Assembly: GCF_037201915.1 (NCBI RefSeq)
Contig: NZ_CP147505.1
Span: 2,046,001-2,110,000, forward strand
Reading direction: 5' to 3'
From: Haloplanus sp. CK5-1
GTDB lineage: Archaea; Halobacteriota; Halobacteria; Halobacteriales; Haloferacaceae
DNA length: 64,000 nt
The notes under the pieces were generated by a model, which worked only from the letters and a program-made list of their open reading frames with translations, was not told the origin of the DNA and searched no databases. Shown here piece after piece: positions 33,677 to 42,932 of this stretch (position 1 is the first letter of the stretch; each line of letters opens with the position of its first letter). Position numbers and translations under genes: made by a program.

Positions 33677-34110
33677 GCGGGGGGTACGTCTTCGACACGG
33701 AGGCGATCATCGCATTTCTCTACAACGAACCGGGGCATGAAACCGTGGCCTCCCTCCTCGATGACGTCTTCGTCGGTGCGTGTGAGGGGGTTCTCACCGA
33801 AACGAATGCGAGCGAGGTGTTCTATCTCGTCGCCCGGTTCGAGGGAGTAGACGATACGCCGACGGACACTTCGTTTCGGGAAGCCGACCGAGATATCCGG
33901 GCACTCGAACGGCAGGGGTTGCGTATCGAATCGGCCGATTGGCGACTAGCGGCCGAGGTCAAGAGCGACGGCAGCATCTCTCTCGCCGATGCGTACGCTG
34001 TGGCGCTCGCTCACGAGCGTGAGGCGACCCTCGTCGCCGGCGCGGACGACGACTTCGACGAACTACCGCTCGATGTCGACCTGCGGCGGTTTCGGGCGGA
34101 CGGCGCGTGA
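33673..34110 (+). CDS. PIN-domain toxin (VapC-like)
   Basis: A 145-residue PIN ribonuclease. Acidic active-site candidates are Asp8 in VFDTEAIIAFLY, Glu in LTETNASEVFYLVARF, Asp in SLADAYAVALAHERE and the Asp cluster in VAGADDDFDEL. Translationally coupled to the AbrB-type antitoxin. PIN toxins cut tRNA or rRNA when the antitoxin is degraded. All expected acidic residues are present. Confidence 0.88.
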   Translation: MSGGYVFDTEAIIAFLYNEPGHETVASLLDDVFVGACEGVLTETNASEVFYLVARFEGVDDTPTDTSFREADRDIRALERQGLRIESADWRLAAEVKSDGSISLADAYAVALAHEREATLVAGADDDFDELPLDVDLRRFRADGA

Positions 34111-34146
34111 CCGCGCCCGAAACTGCCGCGTCATCACGCACGGCCG

Positions 34147-34350
34147 TCACGCGTCGGCGTCGACGCCGTCGGACTCGATGGGGACGAACGTGCCGTTGAT
34201 ATCCCACTCGTGGATGCAGTACACGTTCCCGACGCGCCGGTCGTCGTTTGCGACGGCGACGCGCCACGTCCCAGTCGCGTCGTTCCACACCTCCCGTCGG
34301 CCACACGCCTCGCACTCCCGCTCGGTCGGTTTCCGGATGGTGATGTCCAT
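34147..34350 (-). CDS. HEWD-family small zinc-binding protein
   Basis: A 67-residue haloarchaeal protein named after its conserved His-Glu-Trp-Asp: the sequence has a CxxC-like ERECEACGRREVW near the start and YCIHEWDINGTF near the end. The paired Cys and the later Cys/His could bind one zinc. Function is unknown. It is divergent from a methyltransferase gene 80 bases away. Confidence 0.9.
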   Translation of the reverse strand: MDITIRKPTERECEACGRREVWNDATGTWRVAVANDDRRVGNVYCIHEWDINGTFVPIESDGVDADA

Positions 34351-34431
34351 ATCCGTGCTACCGCACGACGGGGATTTAATCCTAACTCACCCGGCGCGCG
34401 GTCTTTACATCGCCCGCCCGATAGCTCCTGC

Positions 34432-34992
34432 ATGGGCTTTCACACGTTCGAAACCGACCGGGCCGACGAACTCGAGGACGCGGCCGAGCGGTATCGCTTC
34501 TGCTCGCGCGAGGAACTCCACGCCCTCGTCGGCCCCCACGACGGCATGACGCTCGCGGACGTCGGGAGCGGGACCGGCTTCTACACCGACGCCCTCGCCC
34601 CCCACGCCGGGGCGGTGTACGCCGTCGACGTCCAGTCGGCGATGCACGACCGCTACCGCGAGAAGGGCGTCCCCGACTCGGTCGAACTCGTCGAGGCCGG
34701 GGCCGGCGACCTCCCGTTCGACGCCGGCGCCCTCGACGCCGTCGTCTCCACGATGACGTTCCACGAGTTCGCCGACCCCGACGCGCTGACCGAGGTGGCG
34801 CGGGTTCTCCGCCCCGGCGGCCGCCTCGTCACGGTCGACTGGGACCGCGACGGCGCGGGCGCCGCCGGACCGCCGCGGGCGGAGACCTACTCTCTCGGCG
34901 ACGCCGTCTCGCTCCAGACCGACGCCGGCTTCGCGGTCGAACGCGCCGAGACGCGCCCCGAGACGTACGTCACGGTCGCCCGCCTCGACTAG
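34432..34992 (+). CDS. class I SAM-dependent methyltransferase
   Basis: A 186-residue methyltransferase of the UbiE/COQ5-like type. Motif I is ADVGSGTGFYTDALAPHAG (residues about 42-60); motif II YAVDVQSAMHD; motif IV DAVVSTMTFHEFADPDALTEVARVLRPGGRL. The ATG chosen gives MGFHTFETDRADELED, the usual start; the open frame upstream lies across the promoter. Substrate is unknown. It overlaps the end of the convergent DUF368 gene by four bases. Confidence 0.88.
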   Translation: MGFHTFETDRADELEDAAERYRFCSREELHALVGPHDGMTLADVGSGTGFYTDALAPHAGAVYAVDVQSAMHDRYREKGVPDSVELVEAGAGDLPFDAGALDAVVSTMTFHEFADPDALTEVARVLRPGGRLVTVDWDRDGAGAAGPPRAETYSLGDAVSLQTDAGFAVERAETRPETYVTVARLD

Positions 34993-35945
34993 GCGTCCGT
35001 GTCGGTGTCCGTTGCCAACCCGCCGGTGTACCGCTCCAATCCGAGGACGGCGACGGCCCCGACGACAGCCGCGAGCGCGAAGGCGAGCGCCGCGTCGGCG
35101 GTCCACCCGACCGACAGGTCCCGCCCGGCCTCGACGACCGGCGCGCGCAACCCGCCGACGACGAGGCTCACGAGGAAGGAGAGCGTCGCGGCGCGGTACC
35201 GCTCCAGCGCCCAGCGGACGGCGTGGGCGACGGTGAACAGGCCGACGACCGCCCCGGCGACGAACGCGACGACGGTCCGACCGGGGTCGACCACCGCCGT
35301 CACGCTCCCGCCCACCGCGAGACCGAGAAGCGCGTCGACGAAGGCCGTCAGTCGGTCGACGAGGAACTCGTACTGCCCGAGGATGACGAGGATGAGCGAC
35401 CCCGAGATGCCGGGCAGGACCATGGCGCTGATGGCGACGGCACCGACGGCGACGACGACGGGCGTCGTCGAGGGGAGCGCCGCGGCGGCCTGTCCGCCGG
35501 CGACGAAGGCGAGGAGGAACCCGCCGACCGCCGCACCAACCCGGCCCGGCGTATCGAGGCTGACCTCCGAGGAGAGGACGACCGCAGACGCGGCGATCAA
35601 TCCGAAAAAGAAGCCGAAGGTTGCGACAGGGTCGGACCCGAGGGCGATGTGGAGGACCCGCGTCGCCACGACGACGGCGGTGACGATGCCGCCGCCGAGT
35701 GCGCCGAGAAAGAGGCCGTCGACCTCGCGGAACGCCTCGCGGGCGTCGGCCCACCGGCCCGGTAGGGGCGCGGCGAGGACGCGTCGGATCCGCCCCGGCG
35801 TGACCGCGGTGATCGCACCGATCAGTCGCTCGTAGACGCCGACGACGAGCGCGATGGTGCCGCCCGAGACGCCCGGCACCGCGTCGGCTGCCCCCATGCA
35901 GATCCCCTTCAGGTAGACGACGACGATGGGGTGGAGGCGTCGCAT
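34989..35945 (-). CDS. DUF368 polytopic membrane protein, candidate polyprenyl-phosphate translocase
   Basis: A 318-residue membrane protein with about eight to ten helices. The N-terminal signature LKGICMGAADAVPGVSGGTIALVVGVYERLI and the internal echo AISAMVLPGISGSLILVILGQYEFLV are the inverted-repeat motifs of DUF368. Bacterial DUF368 proteins (PopT) were shown to recycle undecaprenyl phosphate across the membrane. Here the gene is six bases downstream of aglB on the same strand, so the archaeal carrier would be dolichyl phosphate released by N-glycosylation. Family is certain, archaeal substrate is inference. Confidence 0.88.
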   Translation of the reverse strand: MRRLHPIVVVYLKGICMGAADAVPGVSGGTIALVVGVYERLIGAITAVTPGRIRRVLAAPLPGRWADAREAFREVDGLFLGALGGGIVTAVVVATRVLHIALGSDPVATFGFFFGLIAASAVVLSSEVSLDTPGRVGAAVGGFLLAFVAGGQAAAALPSTTPVVVAVGAVAISAMVLPGISGSLILVILGQYEFLVDRLTAFVDALLGLAVGGSVTAVVDPGRTVVAFVAGAVVGLFTVAHAVRWALERYRAATLSFLVSLVVGGLRAPVVEAGRDLSVGWTADAALAFALAAVVGAVAVLGLERYTGGLATDTDTDA

Positions 35946-35951
35946 CCGGCG

Positions 35952-38900
35952 TCAGTTCTCCGATCGGGCGACGGCCGCCGCGGTCGGGGCATCGTGCGAC
36001 GACGCGGTCGGGCCGGCCGTGGTGTCGTCGCCGGTGTCACCCGAAGCGCCCGTCGCTCCGGTGGGTCGCGTCTCGGTCGGTTCGATCGGTTCGATCGACT
36101 CCGACGACTCGTTCCCGCCGCCGAGGGAGATGTTCTGGAGCGGGTTGGTCTCTTCGAGCGTCACCTCACGCTCGCCGGAGACGTCGCCGTTGACCCGCCC
36201 CTCCTCGATCTGGATCTCGGACTGGTACTGGACGATCGACCCGTTGTCGTTGGCGAGCGACGACTGGATCATGTACGGCCCGGCGGCCCGGACGCTCACG
36301 TTGGTGTAGCCGTTCTCGGGCCCGTACTCGTCGTAGCCGGTCGTGGCGTACGGGAGCGTCATCGAGAGCTCCCCGTCCTCGTTCGTCCTCGTCTCTTGGG
36401 TGTAGCTGAACGTCTCGTTCGTCGCCGGAACGCGCATCGGCACCGTCGCCCGGACCGAGATGTTCGCGGGGAGTCCGTCGGCCGTGACCGTCGCACCGGG
36501 CACCTTCTCGAAGGTCTTCACCCACGACGGCTCGTAGAGCGTCTGGCTGGACGGCGGGACACCCGTCACCGCGAACTCTTGGCGTTGGAGACGCTGGTAC
36601 CGTCCGGACTGGTTGACGGCCGAGGACTCGCTCACTTTCACCAGCCGGTAGTGCTCCAGTGCGGGCACGCGCTCCGACGGATAGTGGCCGACGCCGCCCA
36701 CTTGGGCGGTTCCGTCCTCCTCGACGTAGGTTCGTGCGGCCGACAGGTTACCGAACTGCCGAACCATCGACTGATCCTCGCCTTGCGGTCCGGTTCGGAC
36801 GGTGAGTTCCTCACCGCTCTGTGTCTGGACCCGTCGCTCCTCCCAGTCGACGACGATAGGTTCGGGATCCATGCTACTCCCGTGGTAGGCGTATAGCCGA
36901 ACCATCTGACTCTCGTAGTAGCGCTGGGTGCGCAACTGGAACGCCCCACGGAGGTTGCTGGTGTACACCGGTCCGTAGAAGTCCGACGACGAGACGTCCG
37001 ACTCGTCGTAGAACGTCACCGGCGCGCCGAACTTGGACTGGGGGTGGACCATCTGCCAGTCGACCATCACGTATCGCGTCCCGGCGGCCTCCTCGTCGCG
37101 TTCACCGAGGGCGTCCTGTGCGGCCGACTCGTTGGGGGCGAGCAGGTAGTTCGCCGCGTCGGTCGCGCCCTGCTGGAACGGGTTGGCGTTCGGAATGCGC
37201 TCGCTCTGTAGGGTGATCCAGTGCCCGTAGTCCCACCACGACTGCACGCCGTAGGCCCCGGCCGGGTAGTCGTAGTCGTCGGTTCGGTCGTAGGTGCCGT
37301 AGTACTCCATCCCGTTGCTCGCTCCGCCGAACGTCCCGGGGGCAGGGGTGTTCGACTCCATCCACTCGAGCGAGCCCTCCCACTCCGTGACCGCGCCGAT
37401 GCCGGCCTGTTGGCCCGCCTGCCACGCGGTGTCGCTCCGGTCTATCTGCGGGTTGCCGGTGCCGCGAACGCTCATCGGGACGAGCAACACCGGCGTGATG
37501 ATCAGCATCGCGGCCGCGAGCACCGCGATGACTTGGTATCCCTTCAAGTCGCGGACCGTATCGAGCGTGCCGGAGCGCAAGTCGAGATACGAGAGGATCT
37601 GGCCGATCAGGTAGGCGTTCGCGACGGCGACGATGGGCGCGAGGTAGTAGTTGAACCGCACCTGCGTGAACGCCGCCGACGTGATGAAGGCCGCCCAGAT
37701 CACGAACAGGAGTTTCTCCGCGTCGTAGTTCGTCTGGAGGGTCGCCCCGAACAGGATCAGCGCCACCAGCGCGACGCCGATGAGTTCGGAGACGATACCC
37801 AGGCTGTCGGCCAGCGCCCGGAAGGGGCCGGGGACGAGGAAGAGTAAGCCCAGAACGAAGAGGCTCCCGACCGCGTAGCCGACCCGTTCGGTCTCGCCGT
37901 CGCGCACCAGCGGTTTCGCGATCAGCCAGATGATGGCTACGACGCCGGTGAAGAGGGCAAAGCCGTAGTCTGCCATGATGCGCCCGGTGGCGGTCATGCG
38001 GTTCCGTTCGAGGATGTCCGGGGCGAGGTAGGGTTGGGCCTCGGAGATGGTCCGGAGTCCCGCGGTGGCGCTGAAGCCAATGAATCGGAGGGCATTGTTC
38101 TGGATCGTCCCGAACAGCGACGGGAGGACGACGGCCACGACGGCGGCGGCGGCGGCGAGGATTCCCACGACGGCCGCGGGGTAGTACGAGCGGTCGATAT
38201 CGCGGTCGTCGAACACCCGCGCCAACCCGGCCATGAACGCCGCGCCGCCGGCGACGCCGGTCGCGACGGCGGGCTGGAGGAGGCCGAAGTCCGTCGGACT
38301 GAAGCTCATCTCCTCGAACTTGAGAAGCATCAGGATCGCCGCGACCACCATCGAGACGACGCCGACGAACGCGACCGGTTCGGGGGTCCCGCCGGTGGTG
38401 TAGTCGCTGACGAGTTGGTAGATGAGATACGTCCCGAAGATGCCGACCAGCAGGACGCCCGGCGGCCACACCCACATGTAGAGGGCGACGGCGACGCCCG
38501 CGAGCGCGCTCCACAGGAAGGGTTCGCGGAGCGCCTCCACGTCGCGGTCGAGGACGAGTTCCCAGATGGGTTTCTCCCGGACTGCGACCCCGACCGCGAC
38601 CATCAGCGCCAGCACCGCGATCGTCTGGAAGAGCGGTTCGGCGATGTTGTGGTCGGCGAAGCCGACGAGGCTCCGCTGGAGGAACTGTCCCGGGAGGAGG
38701 AGGAGGACGACGGCCCCGAAGAGGCCGGCGACCCGTCCCGCGAGGCGCTTCCCGACGGCGTACGTCGGGAGTGCGACCAGCGCCCCGAACACCGCAGGGG
38801 CGACCAGCAGCGTCTTGGCGATCAGCTCTCCCGAGGGACTCCCGAGGCCGACGACCAGCGCCGCGGTGGCGATCAACTGGTCGTACAGCGTCCCGAACTG

Positions 38901-39167
38901 TGCCGCGTGGGTCCCGTACGGGAAGTTCGTCCACGGGTCGAACGGCATCGTGAACGGCCAGTTCTGCACCGCGTACTCGACCTGACGGAGGTGGTACCAG
39001 GCGTCGTTGCCGGAGAAGTACACCTCGCCGTCCCGGACGAACGTGTCGTACTCTTGGAGGCGAATGGCGAGCATCCCCGCGACGACGGCGACGAGCGCGG
39101 GGACGTGATACCAGTCGAAAAAGAGGTCTGCGACGGAGGAGGACCCCTGACTCTGATCGTCGCTCAT
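35952..39167 (-). CDS. aglB: oligosaccharyltransferase AglB (STT3-like)
   Basis: A 1071-residue enzyme that transfers glycans from dolichyl phosphate to Asn in Asn-x-Ser/Thr. About 13 membrane helices occupy the first half, with the acidic metal ligand in YFSGNDAWYHLRQ (about residue 52) and the ADHNIAEP loop (about 170). The catalytic WWDYG motif is in GVQSWWDYGHWITL near residue 642. A long extracellular domain follows, with many Asn-x-Ser/Thr sites and a Thr/Ser-rich C-terminal tail. aglG is divergent, DUF368 follows on the same strand. Length matches haloarchaeal AglB. Confidence 0.96.
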   Translation of the reverse strand: MSDDQSQGSSSVADLFFDWYHVPALVAVVAGMLAIRLQEYDTFVRDGEVYFSGNDAWYHLRQVEYAVQNWPFTMPFDPWTNFPYGTHAAQFGTLYDQLIATAALVVGLGSPSGELIAKTLLVAPAVFGALVALPTYAVGKRLAGRVAGLFGAVVLLLLPGQFLQRSLVGFADHNIAEPLFQTIAVLALMVAVGVAVREKPIWELVLDRDVEALREPFLWSALAGVAVALYMWVWPPGVLLVGIFGTYLIYQLVSDYTTGGTPEPVAFVGVVSMVVAAILMLLKFEEMSFSPTDFGLLQPAVATGVAGGAAFMAGLARVFDDRDIDRSYYPAAVVGILAAAAAVVAVVLPSLFGTIQNNALRFIGFSATAGLRTISEAQPYLAPDILERNRMTATGRIMADYGFALFTGVVAIIWLIAKPLVRDGETERVGYAVGSLFVLGLLFLVPGPFRALADSLGIVSELIGVALVALILFGATLQTNYDAEKLLFVIWAAFITSAAFTQVRFNYYLAPIVAVANAYLIGQILSYLDLRSGTLDTVRDLKGYQVIAVLAAAMLIITPVLLVPMSVRGTGNPQIDRSDTAWQAGQQAGIGAVTEWEGSLEWMESNTPAPGTFGGASNGMEYYGTYDRTDDYDYPAGAYGVQSWWDYGHWITLQSERIPNANPFQQGATDAANYLLAPNESAAQDALGERDEEAAGTRYVMVDWQMVHPQSKFGAPVTFYDESDVSSSDFYGPVYTSNLRGAFQLRTQRYYESQMVRLYAYHGSSMDPEPIVVDWEERRVQTQSGEELTVRTGPQGEDQSMVRQFGNLSAARTYVEEDGTAQVGGVGHYPSERVPALEHYRLVKVSESSAVNQSGRYQRLQRQEFAVTGVPPSSQTLYEPSWVKTFEKVPGATVTADGLPANISVRATVPMRVPATNETFSYTQETRTNEDGELSMTLPYATTGYDEYGPENGYTNVSVRAAGPYMIQSSLANDNGSIVQYQSEIQIEEGRVNGDVSGEREVTLEETNPLQNISLGGGNESSESIEPIEPTETRPTGATGASGDTGDDTTAGPTASSHDAPTAAAVARSEN

Positions 39168-39308
39168 TGGCCGAACGGACTGGGATTACGGGCATAAACC
39201 TTGTTATCTGTCGGTGGTCGGAACGGATTTGCGTCCCGAACTGCCGCCGTCTCACGGCGTCGGAGTCAACGAAAACGCTTATTCGCGGCTCGGCGGTACG
39301 TCGGGTCG

Positions 39309-40247
39309 ATGCAGGTGTCGGTCGTCGTCTGTACGTACGCGATGGATCGGTACGACGCGTTCACCGAGGCCGTCGAGAGCGTCCTCGCACAGACGTACGA
39401 CCCCATCGAGGTCGTCCTCGTCGTCGACGGGAACCCCGAAGTCTACGAGCGCGTACGCGAAGACTTCTGTGAACGCGAGCATGTCGTCTGCCACAACAAC
39501 GACGAGAACCGGGGAATCTCCTACTCGCGGACGAAGGGGGCTGAGCTTGCGAGCGGCGACATCGTTGCGTTCATCGACGACGACGCGGCGGCGGAGCCGG
39601 ACTGGGTGTCGAATCTGGTCGACATCTACGAGAACACCGACGCGATTGCAGTTGGCGGGGACGTGAAGCCGGACTGGCAGACTGAGAAACCGGACTTCTT
39701 CCCGGAGGAGTTCTACTGGCTGGTTGGCTGCGTGGAGCCCGGATTCGCTGAGGATGGCGAGGAAGTCCGGAACACGTATGGGTCGAACATCTCCTACCGG
39801 CGGGAGCAGTTTCTGGAAGTCGGTGGCTACGACCCGAATACCGGGCGAAAGGGCGACAAGCACCTACAGGCGCATGAGGCGCCCGTTGGGATTCGGCTAT
39901 TGAAGGAGTACGGGAAAGGGATGGTGTTCACCGAGGACGCCGTGGTTCATCACAAGCTCTTCGACTACCGCGGGGAGTTCGGGTGGTTGGTATCGCGGTC
40001 GTTCTGGCAGGGGTACTCCAAGCGCGTGATGGACTTGTTGTATCCAGATGCGCCCGACGACAAGAGCGCGTATCTTAAGCAGCTGTTGACGCACTTCGTC
40101 CCGAAACGCGTGAAGGAGCTAGTTCGGTCGCCATCGAGAGCTGAAGTGAAGCAGCTGCTCTCGATTTTCGTGTTCACGGGGGCTGTCGGGCTCGGGTACC
40201 TGTACGCGATTCTGACCCCGAACGTCGTGGAGAAGGCTAACGCTTAG
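39309..40247 (+). CDS. aglG: family 2 glycosyltransferase AglG
   Basis: A 312-residue GT-A transferase, the same size as Haloferax AglG, which adds a hexuronic acid to the lipid-linked glycan. The start MQVSVVVCTYAMDRYD matches the family; DGNPEVYERV and the metal-binding FIDDDAAAEPDW are the nucleotide-sugar motifs, followed by NISYRREQFLEVGGYD. A C-terminal helix (VFTGAVGLGYLYAIL) should anchor it to the membrane. It is divergent from aglB as in other haloarchaea. A CTTATTC element about 25 bases before ATG suggests a leaderless start. It overlaps the convergent aglF by four bases. Confidence 0.9.
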   Translation: MQVSVVVCTYAMDRYDAFTEAVESVLAQTYDPIEVVLVVDGNPEVYERVREDFCEREHVVCHNNDENRGISYSRTKGAELASGDIVAFIDDDAAAEPDWVSNLVDIYENTDAIAVGGDVKPDWQTEKPDFFPEEFYWLVGCVEPGFAEDGEEVRNTYGSNISYRREQFLEVGGYDPNTGRKGDKHLQAHEAPVGIRLLKEYGKGMVFTEDAVVHHKLFDYRGEFGWLVSRSFWQGYSKRVMDLLYPDAPDDKSAYLKQLLTHFVPKRVKELVRSPSRAEVKQLLSIFVFTGAVGLGYLYAILTPNVVEKANA

Positions 40248-40990
40248 GATTCCGCTTCAAGCGAATCTTCAGTGTCCCGTTTCTCTTGAAGGCGTTTCTC
40301 AGCTTCGTCACGGTCCTCCGGGTAACCAATATCAATACGCCATCCCTCCAAACCAATAGCGTCGATCGTCCGGCCCGAATGAATGAGTAGATCGATAGCG
40401 TCGCTAATCTCGTACTCATCCCGACCGGATGGTTGTACGAGCTTGCAAGCGTGGAAAATTGCTGGTGTAAACGTATAGAATCCGGTCATCACGAGATTCG
40501 AGGGTGGGTCGTCCGGTTTTTCGATGACTTCTTCGATTTCACCATACTTGTTCGTGTCACAGACACCGTATCGTGATGCCTCCTCGTAGGGAACCTCCTC
40601 AACTAGGAACGCTGCGTCTGCACGGTCTTCCTTCTGGCGCCGGACGACATCGTCAAGATTCGCGGAGAAGACGTTGTCCCCGAGCATTAGCATGAAGTCG
40701 TGGTCAATATGTTCCTCCGCACAGAGAAGGGCGTGAGCGAGCCCCTTCTGTTCGCGCTGATGTGTATACGTAATTGGGATTCCTTCGAACTCATCGCCGT
40801 AGTGGCTGATAATATCCTGTTTTCGATAGCCGACGACGACGACGAGTTTTTCGGCGCCGAGCTCGACGAGCTGTTCAAAACAGTGTGTAAGAATCGGTTT
40901 CCCCGCGACTTCGACCATCCCTTTCGGTTTATTTTCCGTGAGTGGACGAAGTCGTGTGCCCTCTCCAGCGGCAAGAACTACTGCTTGCAT
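40244..40990 (-). CDS. aglF: sugar-1-phosphate nucleotidyltransferase AglF
   Basis: A 248-residue nucleotidyltransferase that makes UDP- or dTDP-glucose from glucose-1-phosphate; in Haloferax, AglF feeds the glucuronate branch. The signature VVLAAGEGTRLRPLTENKPK is at residues 4-23, with LMLGDNVFSANL and the C-terminal WRIDIGYPEDRDEAEKRL. The true start is MQAVVLAAGEG; the open frame upstream adds 23 unlikely residues. A decayed second copy lies at 51.2 kb. Confidence 0.9.
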   Translation of the reverse strand: MQAVVLAAGEGTRLRPLTENKPKGMVEVAGKPILTHCFEQLVELGAEKLVVVVGYRKQDIISHYGDEFEGIPITYTHQREQKGLAHALLCAEEHIDHDFMLMLGDNVFSANLDDVVRRQKEDRADAAFLVEEVPYEEASRYGVCDTNKYGEIEEVIEKPDDPPSNLVMTGFYTFTPAIFHACKLVQPSGRDEYEISDAIDLLIHSGRTIDAIGLEGWRIDIGYPEDRDEAEKRLQEKRDTEDSLEAES

Positions 40991-41059
40991 ACTCTCGGAT
41001 AGAGAAGCCGGAGGTAAATAGGTTTCAGTAGAATCCAACTGATATCCTATATAAGTCAA

Positions 41060-41707
41060 TTATCTTGTTTCATCGTCTGTAACTGCAGTCAACACCTCCA
41101 CACCGGTTTCTTCATCCTCAAATTCGGAATTAATAATATTATATCCTCGTTCAGTCAACAATCCACTAACTCGATCACGCGTCGCGTTAAATTGTGGATG
41201 GACTTCAACGATAATAGCTCTCGGTTGGTAGGATAGTTCTTCGAGTATCTCTATCTCTGCGCCTTCACAATCCAATTCAAGAACATCAGATTCAGGAAGG
41301 TCAGATGGACTTATTGTGGCCGCATCCTTTGCCCCGTCTCGGTAGACATGCTTTGCTGGGCCAACAAGAGCGTGATGAATGTCAGTGATACTGCTTACCT
41401 TTGAAAGGGAAAGAGTAAACTCGATCTCGGCGACCTGAGCTGCATTCGCCTCATAGACATCAACAGATGTTCCCCTTCGAGCGGCGTGAACAGCCGTTAC
41501 GCCCCAACCACCGCCAACCACAGTAACGTCATCTGTTGGTTTAACTATGTTAGTCACCGCATTAACTAGTGAATCCTCATAGTTGGGAAAATTCACTTGT
41601 TGATCAAATAGACGAGGGGCTCTACGTGGGACAGAATTATAAACACCTAATTTTCTCGGAAGTATATCTCGAATTGTGTTGTCGTAAATCTGTGATATCA
41701 CGCTCAT
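41060..41707 (-). CDS. FkbM-family methyltransferase
   Basis: A 215-residue SAM methyltransferase. SAM motif VTVVGGGWGVTAVHAARRG near residue 65, then DVYEANAAQVAEIE, and the FkbM hallmark DVLELDCEGAEIEILEEL near 155. FkbM enzymes methylate sugars or lipid-linked glycans, which fits the agl neighbourhood: methyl groups on the terminal sugar are known in haloarchaeal N-glycans. The DNA is clearly AT-richer than aglB, as in the next four genes, which suggests acquisition by transfer. Confidence 0.8.
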   Translation of the reverse strand: MSVISQIYDNTIRDILPRKLGVYNSVPRRAPRLFDQQVNFPNYEDSLVNAVTNIVKPTDDVTVVGGGWGVTAVHAARRGTSVDVYEANAAQVAEIEFTLSLSKVSSITDIHHALVGPAKHVYRDGAKDAATISPSDLPESDVLELDCEGAEIEILEELSYQPRAIIVEVHPQFNATRDRVSGLLTERGYNIINSEFEDEETGVEVLTAVTDDETR

Positions 41708-41789
41708 ATAGGAGTTAAGAGGGGTGAGGTATAAAAAACATCTAAGTGATAGTCTGAGAGGTATTTGACTGGGCAAATACCACTCAGAC

Positions 41790-42842
41790 CTATTCCTTTT
41801 TTATTTCCTCATTTATAATGTTGATGAGGCCTTTAGCTGTATCTTCTGTCCAAAACCGCCAGCTTGAGACAGTCTTAATAGCTTCCTGAGACATCTGGTA
41901 AATCTCACTTGGATTTTCCGCAATATTCGAAAGGATTATTCCCCATTCATTTGGTGACCCCGCTAAAAACCCATTATCCCGGTTCCGAATAAGATATTTG
42001 ACTAAACTGACAGGAGTGGCGACTACAGGTACCCCAAGCGCGAGACATTCGACAATAGATGTAAATCCGCCCTTAGACCGAGTCCACTCATCGTCTCGAA
42101 GCGGTCTCAAACCGATATCAACCTCTGCAAGGTCTGCTAATGCCGAGTCAAGAGTCCACTCAACATATTCTACGTCTTCGCCTTCTCTGTCTTTGAACGG
42201 ACGAATCGGAAGCGTACCTGCGGTAATAATCCGAAGAGACAAGTTATCGTGACGTTCTAATACCTCGGATATTTCCCTCTCAACATCAGATAGGTAGTGA
42301 AGATTTTCCGGATTCCCGACCCACCCTAGTAATATCGAGTCTTCGTCTAAATCGCTGATATTTTGATGCTGCTCGTACTTCTTGCGCGGGATTCCAGTAT
42401 GCAGGCACTTCACTTCGTCAGTATACTGCCGAGCATACTCTACCAGTTCCCGGCTTCCGGCGATGGTCAAGTCGCTTTTCTCAATCAGAGTGTTGTGCTG
42501 GCGAATATCATCCTGGCCTACGTCTTTACCAGGTGGTGCGAGATGAATCGCATCATCAAAGTCATAAATTAGAGTCGAAGATATTTTAGACAAAATCTGA
42601 GTAAACCATGTTGGAAACCTAATCTTTTGTACGAATACAATATCGTTCCGCAGCACCTTCCACAAGATGTTTGACGCAAAGGTAGACCGCATCCATAAGC
42701 CATCTAATCCACTCTTGAACTGTGGAACTGCTATTGATTCAGTCGAAATCCCGGCCTCCTCGAGATGGGGGAGAAGTTCGTAGACGCGTAAACGAGAACT
42801 GGCTTGCGTTCGATCCCCAGCTGTAATAAATAGAGCGTCCAT
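41790..42842 (-). CDS. GT4-like glycosyltransferase
   Basis: A 350-residue GT-B protein. The N-half has LFITAGDRTQASSRLRVYELLPHLEEAG, an unusual start shared with some archaeal GT families. The C-half has the nucleotide-sugar site: LLGWVGNPENLHYL, then VDIGLRPLRDDEWTRSKGGFTSIVECLALGVPVVATPVS with the E-x7-E-like acceptor motif replaced by KGGFTSIVECLA. It probably adds one hexose to the lipid-linked glycan. AT-rich codon use, same strand as the FkbM gene. Confidence 0.82.
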   Translation of the reverse strand: MDALFITAGDRTQASSRLRVYELLPHLEEAGISTESIAVPQFKSGLDGLWMRSTFASNILWKVLRNDIVFVQKIRFPTWFTQILSKISSTLIYDFDDAIHLAPPGKDVGQDDIRQHNTLIEKSDLTIAGSRELVEYARQYTDEVKCLHTGIPRKKYEQHQNISDLDEDSILLGWVGNPENLHYLSDVEREISEVLERHDNLSLRIITAGTLPIRPFKDREGEDVEYVEWTLDSALADLAEVDIGLRPLRDDEWTRSKGGFTSIVECLALGVPVVATPVSLVKYLIRNRDNGFLAGSPNEWGIILSNIAENPSEIYQMSQEAIKTVSSWRFWTEDTAKGLINIINEEIKKE

Positions 42843-42932
42843 ATTACATGAGAAGTGGCTCCTTTATATAAACGCTATGTGGATTCCGCATTTATTTAAT
42901 CGAGCACCTGCTGAGTAGAGTATAACAATCCG

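Noticed and set aside
37102-39255. 717-residue second minus-strand frame over aglB
   Set aside because: Arg/Pro-rich frame-shifted reading of aglB without start or family signature.
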